Positions 43,149 through 52,382 of a stretch of 64,000 nucleotides of DNA are shown here, in pieces; position 1 is the first letter of the stretch; each line of letters opens with the position of its first letter. Source of the DNA: Butyricicoccus pullicaecorum (GTDB taxonomy: Bacteria; Bacillota; Clostridia; Oscillospirales; Butyricicoccaceae); contig JAGZIN010000008.1 in assembly GCA_018366195.1 (NCBI GenBank), positions 1 to 64,000 of the forward strand, read 5' to 3'. A model generated the notes under the pieces. That model had not been told where the DNA came from. It was given only the letters and a program-made list of their open reading frames with translations, and ran no database searches. The position numbers were made by a program, and so were the translations under genes.

Positions 43149-44816
43149 ATGAGTCTAATGTTCACCGTGGTAACATTTGTGGCGTTCACTGCATTTGTTG
43201 CGCTCATTTCTTGGTGGAAAACGAGAGACGATAAGCTGGACACACAGGACGGCTACTATTTGGCTGGCCGTGGACTGACAGGTCCAGTCATCGCCGGCTC
43301 TCTGTTGATGACCAATCTGTCTGCCGAGCAGCTGGTTGGTATGAATGGACAGTCTGTGCGTATTGGTATGAGTCCGATGGGCTGGGAGGTTACTTCTGCC
43401 ATTGCGCTGGTCATTCTGGCGTTTGTGCTCATGCCAAAGTATTTGAAAACCGGATTGACTACGGTTCCGGAGTTCTTTGAACAGCGCTACGATGCGGGAA
43501 CCCGCCGTCTGGTTTCGCTCATTGTGCTGCTGTCCTATGTTCTGATTATGCTGCCCAATGTACTGTATGCAGGTGCGCAGGTGTTCGTCAACATTTTTGG
43601 CATTGATGTTGTCATGGCGCAAAAGTTCGGCATGGAGCTGACACAGGCGCGTTTCTGGGCAATTACCATTGTATGTATCGCAACGGCAATCGTAGGATCG
43701 CTCTACGCAATCTGCGGCGGTTTGAAAGCGATTGCGTTGTCCGACTCCATTAACGGAATCGGTTTGATTCTGGGCGGTATTCTGGTTCCGATTTTTGGTA
43801 TTCTTGCGCTCGGTGCCATGAATGGCGGCGGCTTTATGGAGGGCATTGATGTATTCCTGCATACAGACCGCACGCTGCTCAATGCAATTGATGCACCAAA
43901 CCTCAATGAACCATATCTGCCATGGCCTTTGCTCGTGACCGGACTTCTGATTAACAATCTGTATTTCTGGGCAACCAATCAGTCCATCATTCAGCGTGCG
44001 TTTGGTGCAAAGAATCTCAAGGAAGCACAGAAGGGTGCTGTTCTTGCAGGCTTCTTTAAGATTTTGACGCCTCTGATTATTGTCATTCCCGGCATCATTG
44101 CGCGTCTTTTGTATACGAATGTGACCAGCACAAATGGCTGGGGCAATGGTGATATCGCATATCCGATGCTTGTTGCTGATGTTATGCCGAAGGCACTTTT
44201 GGGCTTCTTTGCTGCGGTCATGTTTGGTGCCATTCTGTCCTCGTTCAACTCGATTTTGAACTCGGCATCTACCATCTATGCACTGGATATCCATCGCCCG
44301 ATGTTCTCTCCCAATGCGTCTGACACACATATGGTAAAGGTTGGACAGGTATTTGGTACGGTGGTTGCCGTCATTTCAACCATCATGGCACCATTCTTTA
44401 TGTATGCTGCCGGCGTTACAACGGTTGTCAACTCTGCATTTGCAGCGTTTAATACTCCGCTGTTTGTCTGTCTGCTGTGCGGCTTCTTCTGGAAGAAGGT
44501 GCCGGCAAATGCGGCAAAAATCGTTATTCCGGTACATGTTGTGCTGTACTTCCTGCTGCAGTTCGTTCTGCGTTATCAGATTCCGGCGCTGGAAAACATG
44601 CACTATCTGTACTTTACAGCATTCCTGTTCGTAATCGACATTATCTTGATGGCAATTATCGTAAAGGTAAATCCGCGCCCGACCGATTTTATCCTCAAGG
44701 ACGCACAGGCTGTGGACATGACTCCGTGGAAGAACGGCAAGCTCGTTGCTGGTGTTGTATTGGGTATTATGTGCCTGACCTACGTGATATTCTCTCCTCT
44801 TTGTCTGGGTGCCTAA
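43149..44816 (+). CDS. Sodium:solute symporter family protein (SSS, SLC5-like)
   Basis: A 555-residue membrane protein with about 14 helices. The N-terminal YYLAGRGLTGPVIAGSLLMTNLSAEQLVGMNG is the SSS signature, and the sugar-transporter-like LKTGLTTVPEFFEQRYD follows. It resembles sodium-coupled sugar carriers such as SglT. It is probably regulated by the adjacent LacI-type protein. The exact sugar is unknown. Confidence 0.93.
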   Translation: MSLMFTVVTFVAFTAFVALISWWKTRDDKLDTQDGYYLAGRGLTGPVIAGSLLMTNLSAEQLVGMNGQSVRIGMSPMGWEVTSAIALVILAFVLMPKYLKTGLTTVPEFFEQRYDAGTRRLVSLIVLLSYVLIMLPNVLYAGAQVFVNIFGIDVVMAQKFGMELTQARFWAITIVCIATAIVGSLYAICGGLKAIALSDSINGIGLILGGILVPIFGILALGAMNGGGFMEGIDVFLHTDRTLLNAIDAPNLNEPYLPWPLLVTGLLINNLYFWATNQSIIQRAFGAKNLKEAQKGAVLAGFFKILTPLIIVIPGIIARLLYTNVTSTNGWGNGDIAYPMLVADVMPKALLGFFAAVMFGAILSSFNSILNSASTIYALDIHRPMFSPNASDTHMVKVGQVFGTVVAVISTIMAPFFMYAAGVTTVVNSAFAAFNTPLFVCLLCGFFWKKVPANAAKIVIPVHVVLYFLLQFVLRYQIPALENMHYLYFTAFLFVIDIILMAIIVKVNPRPTDFILKDAQAVDMTPWKNGKLVAGVVLGIMCLTYVIFSPLCLGA

Positions 44817-44838
44817 GAAATTTTGTACAAAGACAAAG

Positions 44839-44875
44839 CAAAATCCCTGCTGATACAGTCAGCAGGGATTTTTTG
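44839..44875 (+). terminator. Terminator of the symporter gene
   Basis: AAAATCCCTGCTGA / TCAGCAGGGATTTTTT. Confidence 0.92.
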
Positions 44876-45012
44876 CGTTTGTGCACATCATAGGCAGCGA
44901 CGAGATAAAAAATTTACAGACCGTTTCTTGCCGGCTGATGTGAGATTGGATACAATATAAAATCATATAGATAAATTTGTAAGTGCAGTATCTTTTGGAA
45001 AAGGAGATTGGT

Positions 45013-45339
45013 ATGGCAAAATTAGAATGGGTTCTGGAGGGTGACCTCGACACATGGGTGTGTAAAATTGAACGGGGAATAATAGATGGAAGTATGTCTG
45101 CCTCTCTGGAGGAGAAAAGCGACTTTCGGGGCAGCAGTGCCAAATGCAGCGTTCGTGTCTTTGAACGGTATAGTTATGTGGGGAGCAACCGTGTGAGTCT
45201 CAGTATCACGGCATTTCAGGAGGGCAATGGTCCCATTTATTTGTCAGCCATTGCAGCTGGAGGCAGTCAAGCGGTGCTGTTCAAACTCAATACATGGGGA
45301 GAAGAAGCTTTTTTGGACAAGCTTCGAGAGCTGTTATGA
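45013..45339 (+). CDS. DUF6054-like hypothetical protein
   Basis: A 108-residue protein beginning MAKLEWVLEGDLD; beta-rich, with VRVFERYSYVGSNRVSLSITAF and a C-terminal helix. I place it in the DUF6054-type group by memory only. AAGGAG precedes the ATG at 45013. Its stop overlaps the start of the phosphoesterase gene. Confidence 0.72.
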   Translation: MAKLEWVLEGDLDTWVCKIERGIIDGSMSASLEEKSDFRGSSAKCSVRVFERYSYVGSNRVSLSITAFQEGNGPIYLSAIAAGGSQAVLFKLNTWGEEAFLDKLRELL

Positions 45340-46166
45340 GAAAATGGTGGTTTATAGGGGCTGTCCTTGCAGCAGCGGTGTGGGTGGTTTGGGGGAATTC
45401 CGCCCTCCAAACGACACGGATTGCCGTGTACACGAAGCGTCTGCCAAAGGTATTTGATGGTTTTTGTGTGGTACAAGTATCCGATTTACACAACACAGTA
45501 TTTGGAGAGCACAATCAAAAACTTCTTTCCCGTATACAGGCGGCGCAGCCGAATCTCATTGTGATGACCGGAGATTTGCTGGATTCCTATCATACAGATA
45601 TGGCGGCAGCTCTGGAATTTACAGAACAAGCCGTACAGATTGCCCCTTGCTATTATGTGCCGGGCAATCACGAATCCAGAATTTCAGCGTATCCATGGTT
45701 TCGAAATCAATTGACAGAACAGGGAATCGGGGTGTTGGAAAACCGTGCACTAGAAATTTCCTATCAGGGAGAAACGATTCGTTTGGTGGGGCTTGCCGAC
45801 CTCAGCTTTTCAATGCAAGATTCAGCGATAGATTCCAAAGAGATGGTCTCCCGCGCATTGGAACCCCTGATAGAGGAGGATACCTATACCATTCTGCTTT
45901 CTCACAGACCAGAGCTATTTGACACCTATGCAGCGTCTCAGGTGGATTTGGTTTTTTCAGGACATGCGCATGGAGGGCAGATACGTCTGCCGCTGATAGG
46001 TGCTGTTTTTGCACCCAATCAGGGATTTTTCCCAAAGTATAATGCAGGGATTTATAGAAAAGACAGAACGCAAATGATTGTGAGCAGAGGGCTTGGGAAT
46101 AGCATCTTCCCCATTCGTCTGAATAACCGACCGGAACTCATCGCAGCAACGCTGTATGCACAATAG
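45336..46166 (+). CDS. Membrane-anchored metallophosphoesterase
   Basis: A 276-residue calcineurin-like phosphoesterase with an N-terminal membrane helix (WFIGAVLAAAVWVVWG). The metal-binding motifs are VSDLHN, TGDLLDS, PGNHES, LSHRPE and SGHAHGGQ. Similar to YkuE/YaeI-type proteins; the substrate is unknown, and the catalytic domain probably lies outside the membrane. ATGA overlap with the previous gene. Confidence 0.92.
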   Translation: MRKWWFIGAVLAAAVWVVWGNSALQTTRIAVYTKRLPKVFDGFCVVQVSDLHNTVFGEHNQKLLSRIQAAQPNLIVMTGDLLDSYHTDMAAALEFTEQAVQIAPCYYVPGNHESRISAYPWFRNQLTEQGIGVLENRALEISYQGETIRLVGLADLSFSMQDSAIDSKEMVSRALEPLIEEDTYTILLSHRPELFDTYAASQVDLVFSGHAHGGQIRLPLIGAVFAPNQGFFPKYNAGIYRKDRTQMIVSRGLGNSIFPIRLNNRPELIAATLYAQ

Positions 46167-46172
46167 GGCATG

Positions 46173-46206
46173 AAAAAAGACAGCACTGCATCGTGCTGCC
46201 TTTTTT
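46173..46206 (+). terminator. Terminator
   Basis: AAAAAAG.CAGCAC / GTGCTG.CTTTTTT stem. Confidence 0.8.
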
Positions 46207-46290
46207 CGTGTTTTGTGTGAAAATCTATATGGAATCACGGGAACAGAGAAAAGGAGAAGATGGTTCCCGTGGGAACAGAGAGGATACTGA

Positions 46291-47109
46291 TTATCTGCGG
46301 CTGTGTGCATAGCGCTGTAAAGCCCATGCAACACCGTCTGCATCATTTGGAGGGGCAACCACATCTGCAAGCGCTTGGACTTGTGCGGAGGCATTGCCCA
46401 TGGCAATGCCAAGACCCGCCAGATACAGCATACGGAAATCATTGTCTCCGTCGCCGATTGCGAGGACTTCCTTCGGGTGTATGCCAAGCTGTGTGCAGAT
46501 GCTTTGTATGGCAAGGTGTTTGTCTACGCCCTGTGCGACCACATCAAACCCCAACGCACAGCAGCCGGTGATATGGATTTCCGGCAGAGTCTCCAAATGC
46601 CTGCGCACGGCAAGCAGGGTTTGCGGATTTGTCTCATAAACCAGTACCTTTAGAATGTGCTGTGCCTGTTCCCGCAACGCAGAAAGGGGAAGTGCGCTGT
46701 GGGAATGACATTGTTGATGAGGGGGCAAATCTGCGTTGAGGTGCTCATACAGAAACCGTGCATCATAGGCAGCAGTGGTATAGATATCCTGTGCAGATTT
46801 GAAAAAAGCGTGTACTGTGGGAAATTGCGTCAGAATATCTATCATCGCCTGTATGCCGCAGGGAGAGATTTCGTGCTGTATCGTTTGACCATTGAGCGGA
46901 TACCATGCGCCATTGCAGCAGATAATGCGAACTCTGGGGTCGATTTTTTGTGCAATCCAATGGGAGAAGCAGGGCGGGCGTCCCGTGACGAGATACACCT
47001 GCTGTCCGCTGTCCAGACAATGGAGCAGTGCAGAACGGTTTGCCTCACTCACTGTTTTGTCTGAAGAAAGCAGCGTGCCGTCCAAATCCACACAGATGCA
47101 CTTATACAT
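46291..47109 (-). CDS. Cof-type HAD hydrolase
   Basis: A 272-residue sugar-phosphatase-like protein. Motif I CVDLDGTLLSSD, motif II LVTGRPP, a lysine in DKHLAI and motif IV GDGDNDFRML are present, in the order of Cof/YidA enzymes. Its ATG lies inside the last codons of the alcohol dehydrogenase gene (8-nt overlap), indicating coupling. Substrate probably a sugar phosphate. Confidence 0.92.
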   Translation of the reverse strand: MYKCICVDLDGTLLSSDKTVSEANRSALLHCLDSGQQVYLVTGRPPCFSHWIAQKIDPRVRIICCNGAWYPLNGQTIQHEISPCGIQAMIDILTQFPTVHAFFKSAQDIYTTAAYDARFLYEHLNADLPPHQQCHSHSALPLSALREQAQHILKVLVYETNPQTLLAVRRHLETLPEIHITGCCALGFDVVAQGVDKHLAIQSICTQLGIHPKEVLAIGDGDNDFRMLYLAGLGIAMGNASAQVQALADVVAPPNDADGVAWALQRYAHSRR

Positions 47110-48226
47110 AGGAATCCTTGAGAATCTGTTCCAACTCCGCGCGGGTGCCAAAGGGCAGGAAGTCTAAAACAGGGCAGGCAAGCATAGAGGCAAAATCAGC
47201 TTCGGAAACACCGAGGTCATGCAAGTTCTGATACAAACCGATTTCGCGCAGGAAATCACAGAGCACAGGATAGAGTTCTGTTGCATGGGGGTCAAAGATA
47301 CGTGCGACAGATGCAAAGCGCTCGGGATATTTGTTAGACATCTGCGCGACAAATGCCGGAAACACCACGGCGAGCGCTTGACCATGCGGCATGTGGGTCA
47401 GACCACCGATGATTTCAGAAAGCGGGTGCGGTGCTGCGGCACCGGAATTGGAGAGCGCGCGTCCGGCAAGGGTATCTGCAAGGGCGAGCTGGGTGCGGTA
47501 TTCCAGATTGCTTGGGTCTTTCAGGGCTTTGGGCAGATTTTGCACAATGAGTTCCATCGCGCGCAGGGAGTCCATCTCACTATATGGAGAGGCATGTACA
47601 TTGATATAGCTCTCAAATGCGTGGGTGAAAGCGTCAAAACCCGTCATTGCTGTCATGCGTGTCGGCAGGGTGAGCATGAGCGTTGGATCGACAATGCAGA
47701 CCTTGGAGAACAGCGCAGGGTGATAAAAGGTCAGCTTTTCATCACCACGGGAGATGACAGCGGCTTGTGTGACCTGCGAGCCGGTGCCGGAGGTGGTGGG
47801 AACCGTCACAAGCGGAAGCATGGTATCGGAATATGCCGGATAATTCTCGTATGGAGAAGAGTAGGTCTGGAACAGGAAGTCCCAGTCGATTTTTTCCTGA
47901 CCGTTGGTGAAGGCAATGGATTTTGCGGTATCAATACTGCTTCCGCCGCCCACCGCAAGAACGAAATCGACTGGATTCTGCTGTAAAAGCCGGAAGCCTG
48001 CTTCCACAATTTCAACGGTTGGGTTGGGCTGCACGGCATCAAAATGAAAAACAGTAATCCCCTGGTTTTGCAAGAGGGTCATGATACGCTCATAAAGCGG
48101 ACGCAGCGGCTGGTCTGGCGTGGTCACCATAAGGCAGCGCGTTCCATAGCGCACAGCAATTTGACCGAGCTCATTGAGGCGGTTTTCGCCAAAATAAATT
48201 TGTGTCGGTTGATAGTACTGAAACAT
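47102..48226 (-). CDS. Iron-containing alcohol dehydrogenase, second copy
   Basis: A 374-residue enzyme of the same family as 3152-4297 but distinct in sequence. FGENRL near the start, GGGSSIDTAKSIAF, VPTTSGTGSQVT, and metal ligands in GFDAFTHAFES and PHGQALA are visible. Co-transcribed with the Cof-type phosphatase. May reduce an aldehyde from the sugar route encoded nearby. Confidence 0.92.
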   Translation of the reverse strand: MFQYYQPTQIYFGENRLNELGQIAVRYGTRCLMVTTPDQPLRPLYERIMTLLQNQGITVFHFDAVQPNPTVEIVEAGFRLLQQNPVDFVLAVGGGSSIDTAKSIAFTNGQEKIDWDFLFQTYSSPYENYPAYSDTMLPLVTVPTTSGTGSQVTQAAVISRGDEKLTFYHPALFSKVCIVDPTLMLTLPTRMTAMTGFDAFTHAFESYINVHASPYSEMDSLRAMELIVQNLPKALKDPSNLEYRTQLALADTLAGRALSNSGAAAPHPLSEIIGGLTHMPHGQALAVVFPAFVAQMSNKYPERFASVARIFDPHATELYPVLCDFLREIGLYQNLHDLGVSEADFASMLACPVLDFLPFGTRAELEQILKDSYV

Positions 48227-48326
48227 CGTTCCATACCTCCTGAAGTCTATTTATATATAGTATAAAAAACATGTGTCTGGAATGCAAATAGGCACTGTTG
48301 TTACTTCTTCACGCAACAATGTGGCA

Positions 48327-48376
48327 AAAGCATGACAAGACCTGTGATTGTCATGCTTTGGAATGACTTCTATAAT
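48327..48376 (+). promoter_or_regulatory. Promoter overlapped by a 12-bp inverted repeat
   Basis: TTGTCA (48348-48353), a 17-nt spacer and TATAAT (48371-48376). The -35 box is inside the right arm of AAAGCATGACAA-9nt-TTGTCATGCTTT (48327-48359), a likely operator. Confidence 0.78.
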
Positions 48377-48406
48377 ACAGATATCAGCTAGAGAGGAGTA
48401 TTTTTT

Positions 48407-49057
48407 ATGCGTTATTTGATTGATAGTGCGGCACCTGCAGAAATTGAACAGGCGCTTGCATGGGGAGCCTGCGGCATTACTGCCAATCCGAGCATGTATT
48501 TGGCACAAAATGTAAAGCTGGAAACATTTTTACAGACCTATGCCAAACAAGAGGGTATTTTTTTAAGCGGAGAGGTGCTTGCTGATACTGCGGAGGAAAT
48601 GGTCATGCAGGCAGAACGAATCGGTAAAATAGATAGAAATATTGTCATCAAAATCAACTGTTCCGAGCAGGGACTGGAGGCGTGCAAGCTGCTGACACAG
48701 CGCGGATTTCGCTGTGCGATGACCTTGATTTTTACCGTGGCACAGGCGGTTGCGGCAATGAATGCAGGTGCAGCCTATGTGTTTCCGTTCGTGGGACGCA
48801 CAGACCAATATAGCGGGGGAGATGGGCTGCAAATGGTTGCCGATGTGACAGAAATTGCACAGCGCAGAAACGTGTATGTGGCAGCGGCATCAATCAAGAG
48901 TCTGTATCAGCTGGAAATGCTGGCGAAAATGGGAGTGGATTATGCAGCCATACCGTTCGCGCTCTATCAGCAGTCCTTGTACCACCCGCTGACCTCACAG
49001 GGAGCAGAGGGATTTGCGAAGGATTGGAATGCGATGCAGGGAGCAAATACCTTATGA
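48407..49057 (+). CDS. Transaldolase/fructose-6-phosphate-aldolase-like protein
   Basis: A 216-residue TIM barrel of the FSA/TalC type. LIDSA, the TANPSMY loop, the Schiff-base lysine in IVIKINCSEQG, ALTLIFT-like MTLIFTVAQAVAAMNAG, AYVFPFVGRTD and AASIKSLYQLEMLAKMG match FSA landmarks in order. It would cleave or form a C-C bond between dihydroxyacetone or similar and an aldose phosphate. Single gene with its own palindrome-controlled promoter. Confidence 0.88.
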   Translation: MRYLIDSAAPAEIEQALAWGACGITANPSMYLAQNVKLETFLQTYAKQEGIFLSGEVLADTAEEMVMQAERIGKIDRNIVIKINCSEQGLEACKLLTQRGFRCAMTLIFTVAQAVAAMNAGAAYVFPFVGRTDQYSGGDGLQMVADVTEIAQRRNVYVAAASIKSLYQLEMLAKMGVDYAAIPFALYQQSLYHPLTSQGAEGFAKDWNAMQGANTL

Positions 49058-49079
49058 TGAGAATGAGATTTGGACAGCA

Positions 49080-49113
49080 AAAAAGTGTTGGCATGAAGAT
49101 GCCAACACTTTTT
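49080..49113. terminator. Bidirectional terminator
   Basis: AAAAAGTGTTGGCAT / ATGCCAACACTTTTT with a 4-nt loop, between the aldolase and the PTS gene. Confidence 0.92.
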
Positions 49114-49115
49114 CA

Positions 49116-50720
49116 TCAGTCAATTCCAAGAATGTCCTTGACAGCGGTTGTGACGTTTTGGACGCGTACGCCATAGATGATTTGGAGAGAGTTCTTGACG
49201 TGGACAATGCCAAGCGCTTCCAACTCGTCCTTCCACACATCGTCCGATACCACCAGCGCTTCATCTTTGACGGTCACGCGCAGACGGGTCGCGCAGCAGG
49301 TAACTGTCACGATGTTGTCCGCACCGCCCAGAGCCGCGATGATGCGCGCCTCAAGAGATTCCTGCGGTGCGTTGACCGATGCAGGTGTCTCTGCGTTTTT
49401 GGTTGCCTGATATTCCTTTTTGCTCATGAGCTTGATTTCGGAATTTTCACGACCCGGTGTCTTCAGATTGAATTTCACAATGGCGAATCGGAAAATAAAG
49501 TAATACAGGGCGAAGGTCAGAGGCAGCAGCCAAATCAGTGCCATTGCATGTACCTTCTGCGGCTGGAACAGGTTGGGAATCATGAAGAACAGCGCATGTC
49601 CGTTGATGGAGATTTTTGCAACCTCTGCCAGCACATAGCACAAACCGCAAAGCGGTGCATAAATGAGCCAGTAAAGAACAGGGGCAAGGAATAGGAAGGT
49701 GTATTCAATGGGTTCGGATACGCCGACCATCATGAGCGTGAATACAGCAGGCAAAAGGATTGCAGCCACCTTTTTGCGGTTCTCCGGCTTTGCGCAATGA
49801 TACATTGCGAGTGTTGCGCCCGGCAGACCGGCAAGCTGGAACAGGATACGCCCGCTTGTGAAGTTACGAATGATGTAGCCGGTTGCATCTGCACTGGCAG
49901 CCTGTCCGTTGATAATGTTTCGAACCCCTTCATATAACGTGCCGTCAATCATCATGGTACCGCCGACCTGCGAATATTCAATGGGGAATGCAATCAGATG
50001 GTGGATACCAAAGGGCAGCAGGGCTTTATCCATCGTACCAAACAACCATGTGCCGAACAGACCGCTGTTGCTGATGAAGGCGGTCAGACTTTGCAGCACG
50101 GAGGCAATATATGGCCAGATGTAGTAGGTCGCGATTGCAGCCGGAATGGAAACCAGTGTTACCATCACAATAACGAATTTTGCGCCTGCAAAGAATGCAA
50201 ACATATTCGGAAACTTGGTGTCTACAAAGTGGTTATGAATCCAAGCCGCGAGCAATCCGCAGATAATGCCTGAGAAAATACCCATGTTATAGGTAAAGAT
50301 GCCCAGAGATTCCGACCAGAGTGCATTGAAGTTCAGAGCGTCCAGTTGTGTATATCCGGCAGCCATCAAAGCGTCTACGGAAGTCGTTTCCGGATTCCAG
50401 CCGGACATAGATGCCCATGACTCAATTCCTTTGGTGTAGCAGAAGAACAGAACCAGACCAGCGAAAGCCGCCCAGCCCTTTTCTTTTTTGGCAAGCGTAA
50501 ACGCAATTGCCACAGCGAACCAAAGCTGTAAGTTGTTCATGAACAGGAATCCCAAATTGGAAATCATGCTGAACAGCTTATAAAGGAGCGTGCCTTCTTC
50601 CAGAATATAGTTCGTGAAGGCACTTCCGATGCCGACATAAAATCCAACCAGAACCAAAAGAATGATAGGAACCATCATTGCTCCGGCAAAGGTTTGGATT
50701 TTTGACTGAATATTTTTCAT
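49116..50720 (-). CDS. PTS transporter, fused EIIC and EIIB (glucose family)
   Basis: A 534-residue sugar permease of the glucose/maltose/N-acetylglucosamine PTS superfamily. EIIC occupies about residues 1-430 with around ten helices and the motif GVSEPIEYTFLFLAP; EIIB is at the C-terminus (about 455-534), with the phospho-cysteine in TCCATRLRVTV. There is no EIIA domain; that function must come from another protein. Start at 50720 with GGGGGAC upstream. It follows the dipeptidase gene (88-nt gap) on the same strand. Confidence 0.93.
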   Translation of the reverse strand: MKNIQSKIQTFAGAMMVPIILLVLVGFYVGIGSAFTNYILEEGTLLYKLFSMISNLGFLFMNNLQLWFAVAIAFTLAKKEKGWAAFAGLVLFFCYTKGIESWASMSGWNPETTSVDALMAAGYTQLDALNFNALWSESLGIFTYNMGIFSGIICGLLAAWIHNHFVDTKFPNMFAFFAGAKFVIVMVTLVSIPAAIATYYIWPYIASVLQSLTAFISNSGLFGTWLFGTMDKALLPFGIHHLIAFPIEYSQVGGTMMIDGTLYEGVRNIINGQAASADATGYIIRNFTSGRILFQLAGLPGATLAMYHCAKPENRKKVAAILLPAVFTLMMVGVSEPIEYTFLFLAPVLYWLIYAPLCGLCYVLAEVAKISINGHALFFMIPNLFQPQKVHAMALIWLLPLTFALYYFIFRFAIVKFNLKTPGRENSEIKLMSKKEYQATKNAETPASVNAPQESLEARIIAALGGADNIVTVTCCATRLRVTVKDEALVVSDDVWKDELEALGIVHVKNSLQIIYGVRVQNVTTAVKDILGID

Positions 50721-50808
50721 TTCAAGTCCCCCTTGCTTGTTGATATTACACATTTTAGCATACGGCGTGTGGTCAGGCTATGACCTGAGGTTTCCAGATA
50801 GTGCCCTA

Positions 50809-52164
50809 TTATTGTGGCAATTCGTAAAGCTCTGCCGATGCCAGACGAACAAGCGCCTCATAGTAGATTTTTGCCGCTGTGGACAGGGTGGCAAAGGACA
50901 TACATTCATTTGGCATATGCGGACGGGGATCCTCGTCGGGGAAGGTTGCGCCAAATGCGATGCCGCAGTCCAGCATACGGGCATAGGACGCACCGCCCTT
51001 TGTAAAGTATTGTGCAGGCTGCTTGGTTACCTGTGTATAGGCTTCGGAGAGCGCAGTCAGCAGTGGGTGCTGAGGTGGGACATAGAGCAGCTTTTTCTGG
51101 TCGGTCACGGTATAAGAAAAATCATATTGCTTGGAAAGCGTTTCGATTTGGGTATCTAAGCGCTCTGGTGTGGTGCTGCGCGGATAGCGCACATCTACAT
51201 ATAAATGCAGCCCGTCAGCGTTCTGTACAAGACCGGTGGGACAAACCGAAACAGCCCCCATTTCGGCATCGTAGGAAGCAATACCGCAGGCAGTTCCATC
51301 GGTATCTGGTGAAAAGCAGGTATGCAGCAGGGAAAAACAACGGTTGTATGCAGATTGAGCGAGGGTTACGGTGTGCATCTGTTCTGCCAGCGCAAGCAGT
51401 GCATTTTGTCCGCGCTGCGGATTGCGGGACAGGGCGCGTATCCCTGTGAAGGTTTGGGTGATATGGGCGGGTTCCAGCGTCACAGAAACTTGGTCACATA
51501 CATAATTTTGTGTGGTAGAGCAGGTGATTTCGGAAATCCATGGAAGATTTGGGGTTGATACCGTCTGCGGAAAATGAAAATCATACTTTCGGATTCCTTT
51601 TTCACCGTTGACAATGGGAAAGTTCCCGTCGGGAGAAAATCCCATGATGGGCTGCGGTTCCTGTGCGAAGTAGGTGCGCATACATTCCCATGTCGTTTCC
51701 TCTGCGCCGCCTGCAATGATGCGGATTCCATATTTGCAGGGAATCCGCAGCTCTTTCAAAATGCGCATCACATACAGACAGGCGAGCAGCGGACCCTTGT
51801 CATCGTTGACCCCTCGGCCATAGAGGGTTTCGTTTTCGTCCATACGCATGACAAACGGGGGAGTTCTCCAAAGCGCTGAGTCACCGGCTTCGACGACATC
51901 AAGATGTCCCAATACACCAATATAGGGAGATTGGCAGTTTCCAAGGCGGGCATCGCAGGCATACCCATCAATATCATGGGTTTCCAGACCGCATTTTTGG
52001 GCAATTTCCAAAAAACGGTCAAATACCTGACGGATTGCAGGTCCAAATGGGGCGTTAGGGGCGGCGTGTGCGGCGTCTCGTACCGATGGGATTGCGACGA
52101 GGGTACGCAAATCCTCTAAAAATTCCTCTTTATAAGATATCCATTTTTCTTCAAATGCTGTCAT
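50809..52164 (-). CDS. Sapep/PepV-type M20 metallo-dipeptidase
   Basis: A 451-residue zinc/manganese peptidase. GHLDVVEAG, YGRGVNDDKGP and the AGGAEETTWE glutamate are the M20 metal/catalytic blocks, and the later LPNECM-like PHMPNECMSF segment holds the final histidine. GGAGGA precedes the ATG. First gene before the PTS gene; hydrolysis of a dipeptide or a peptide/amino-sugar conjugate is possible. Confidence 0.92.
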   Translation of the reverse strand: MTAFEEKWISYKEEFLEDLRTLVAIPSVRDAAHAAPNAPFGPAIRQVFDRFLEIAQKCGLETHDIDGYACDARLGNCQSPYIGVLGHLDVVEAGDSALWRTPPFVMRMDENETLYGRGVNDDKGPLLACLYVMRILKELRIPCKYGIRIIAGGAEETTWECMRTYFAQEPQPIMGFSPDGNFPIVNGEKGIRKYDFHFPQTVSTPNLPWISEITCSTTQNYVCDQVSVTLEPAHITQTFTGIRALSRNPQRGQNALLALAEQMHTVTLAQSAYNRCFSLLHTCFSPDTDGTACGIASYDAEMGAVSVCPTGLVQNADGLHLYVDVRYPRSTTPERLDTQIETLSKQYDFSYTVTDQKKLLYVPPQHPLLTALSEAYTQVTKQPAQYFTKGGASYARMLDCGIAFGATFPDEDPRPHMPNECMSFATLSTAAKIYYEALVRLASAELYELPQ

Positions 52165-52319
52165 AAAAAATCCTCCAGCTCGGTCGTGCTGCGTCCGATG
52201 GACGCAATTGATACATAAGCTATTATAACAGAGTCATTTGTGAATAAAAGCCTGTAATTGTTGGAAAAATTACTCTTTTGTTCTGGAAAAATGTAACATA
52301 TTTGTAGGAATGATATGCC

Positions 52320-52348
52320 TTGACCATGATACTGCAACGCGATACAAT
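52320..52348 (+). promoter_or_regulatory. Promoter for the PRD regulator
   Basis: TTGACC, a 17-nt spacer and TACAAT, 35 nt before the start codon. Confidence 0.75.
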
Positions 52349-52382
52349 GAAACATAGAAGGAAAGAACAGGGGAGCGATGAA

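Noticed and set aside
43155..44330. 391-codon minus-strand ORF
   Set aside because: Antisense of the sodium symporter gene.
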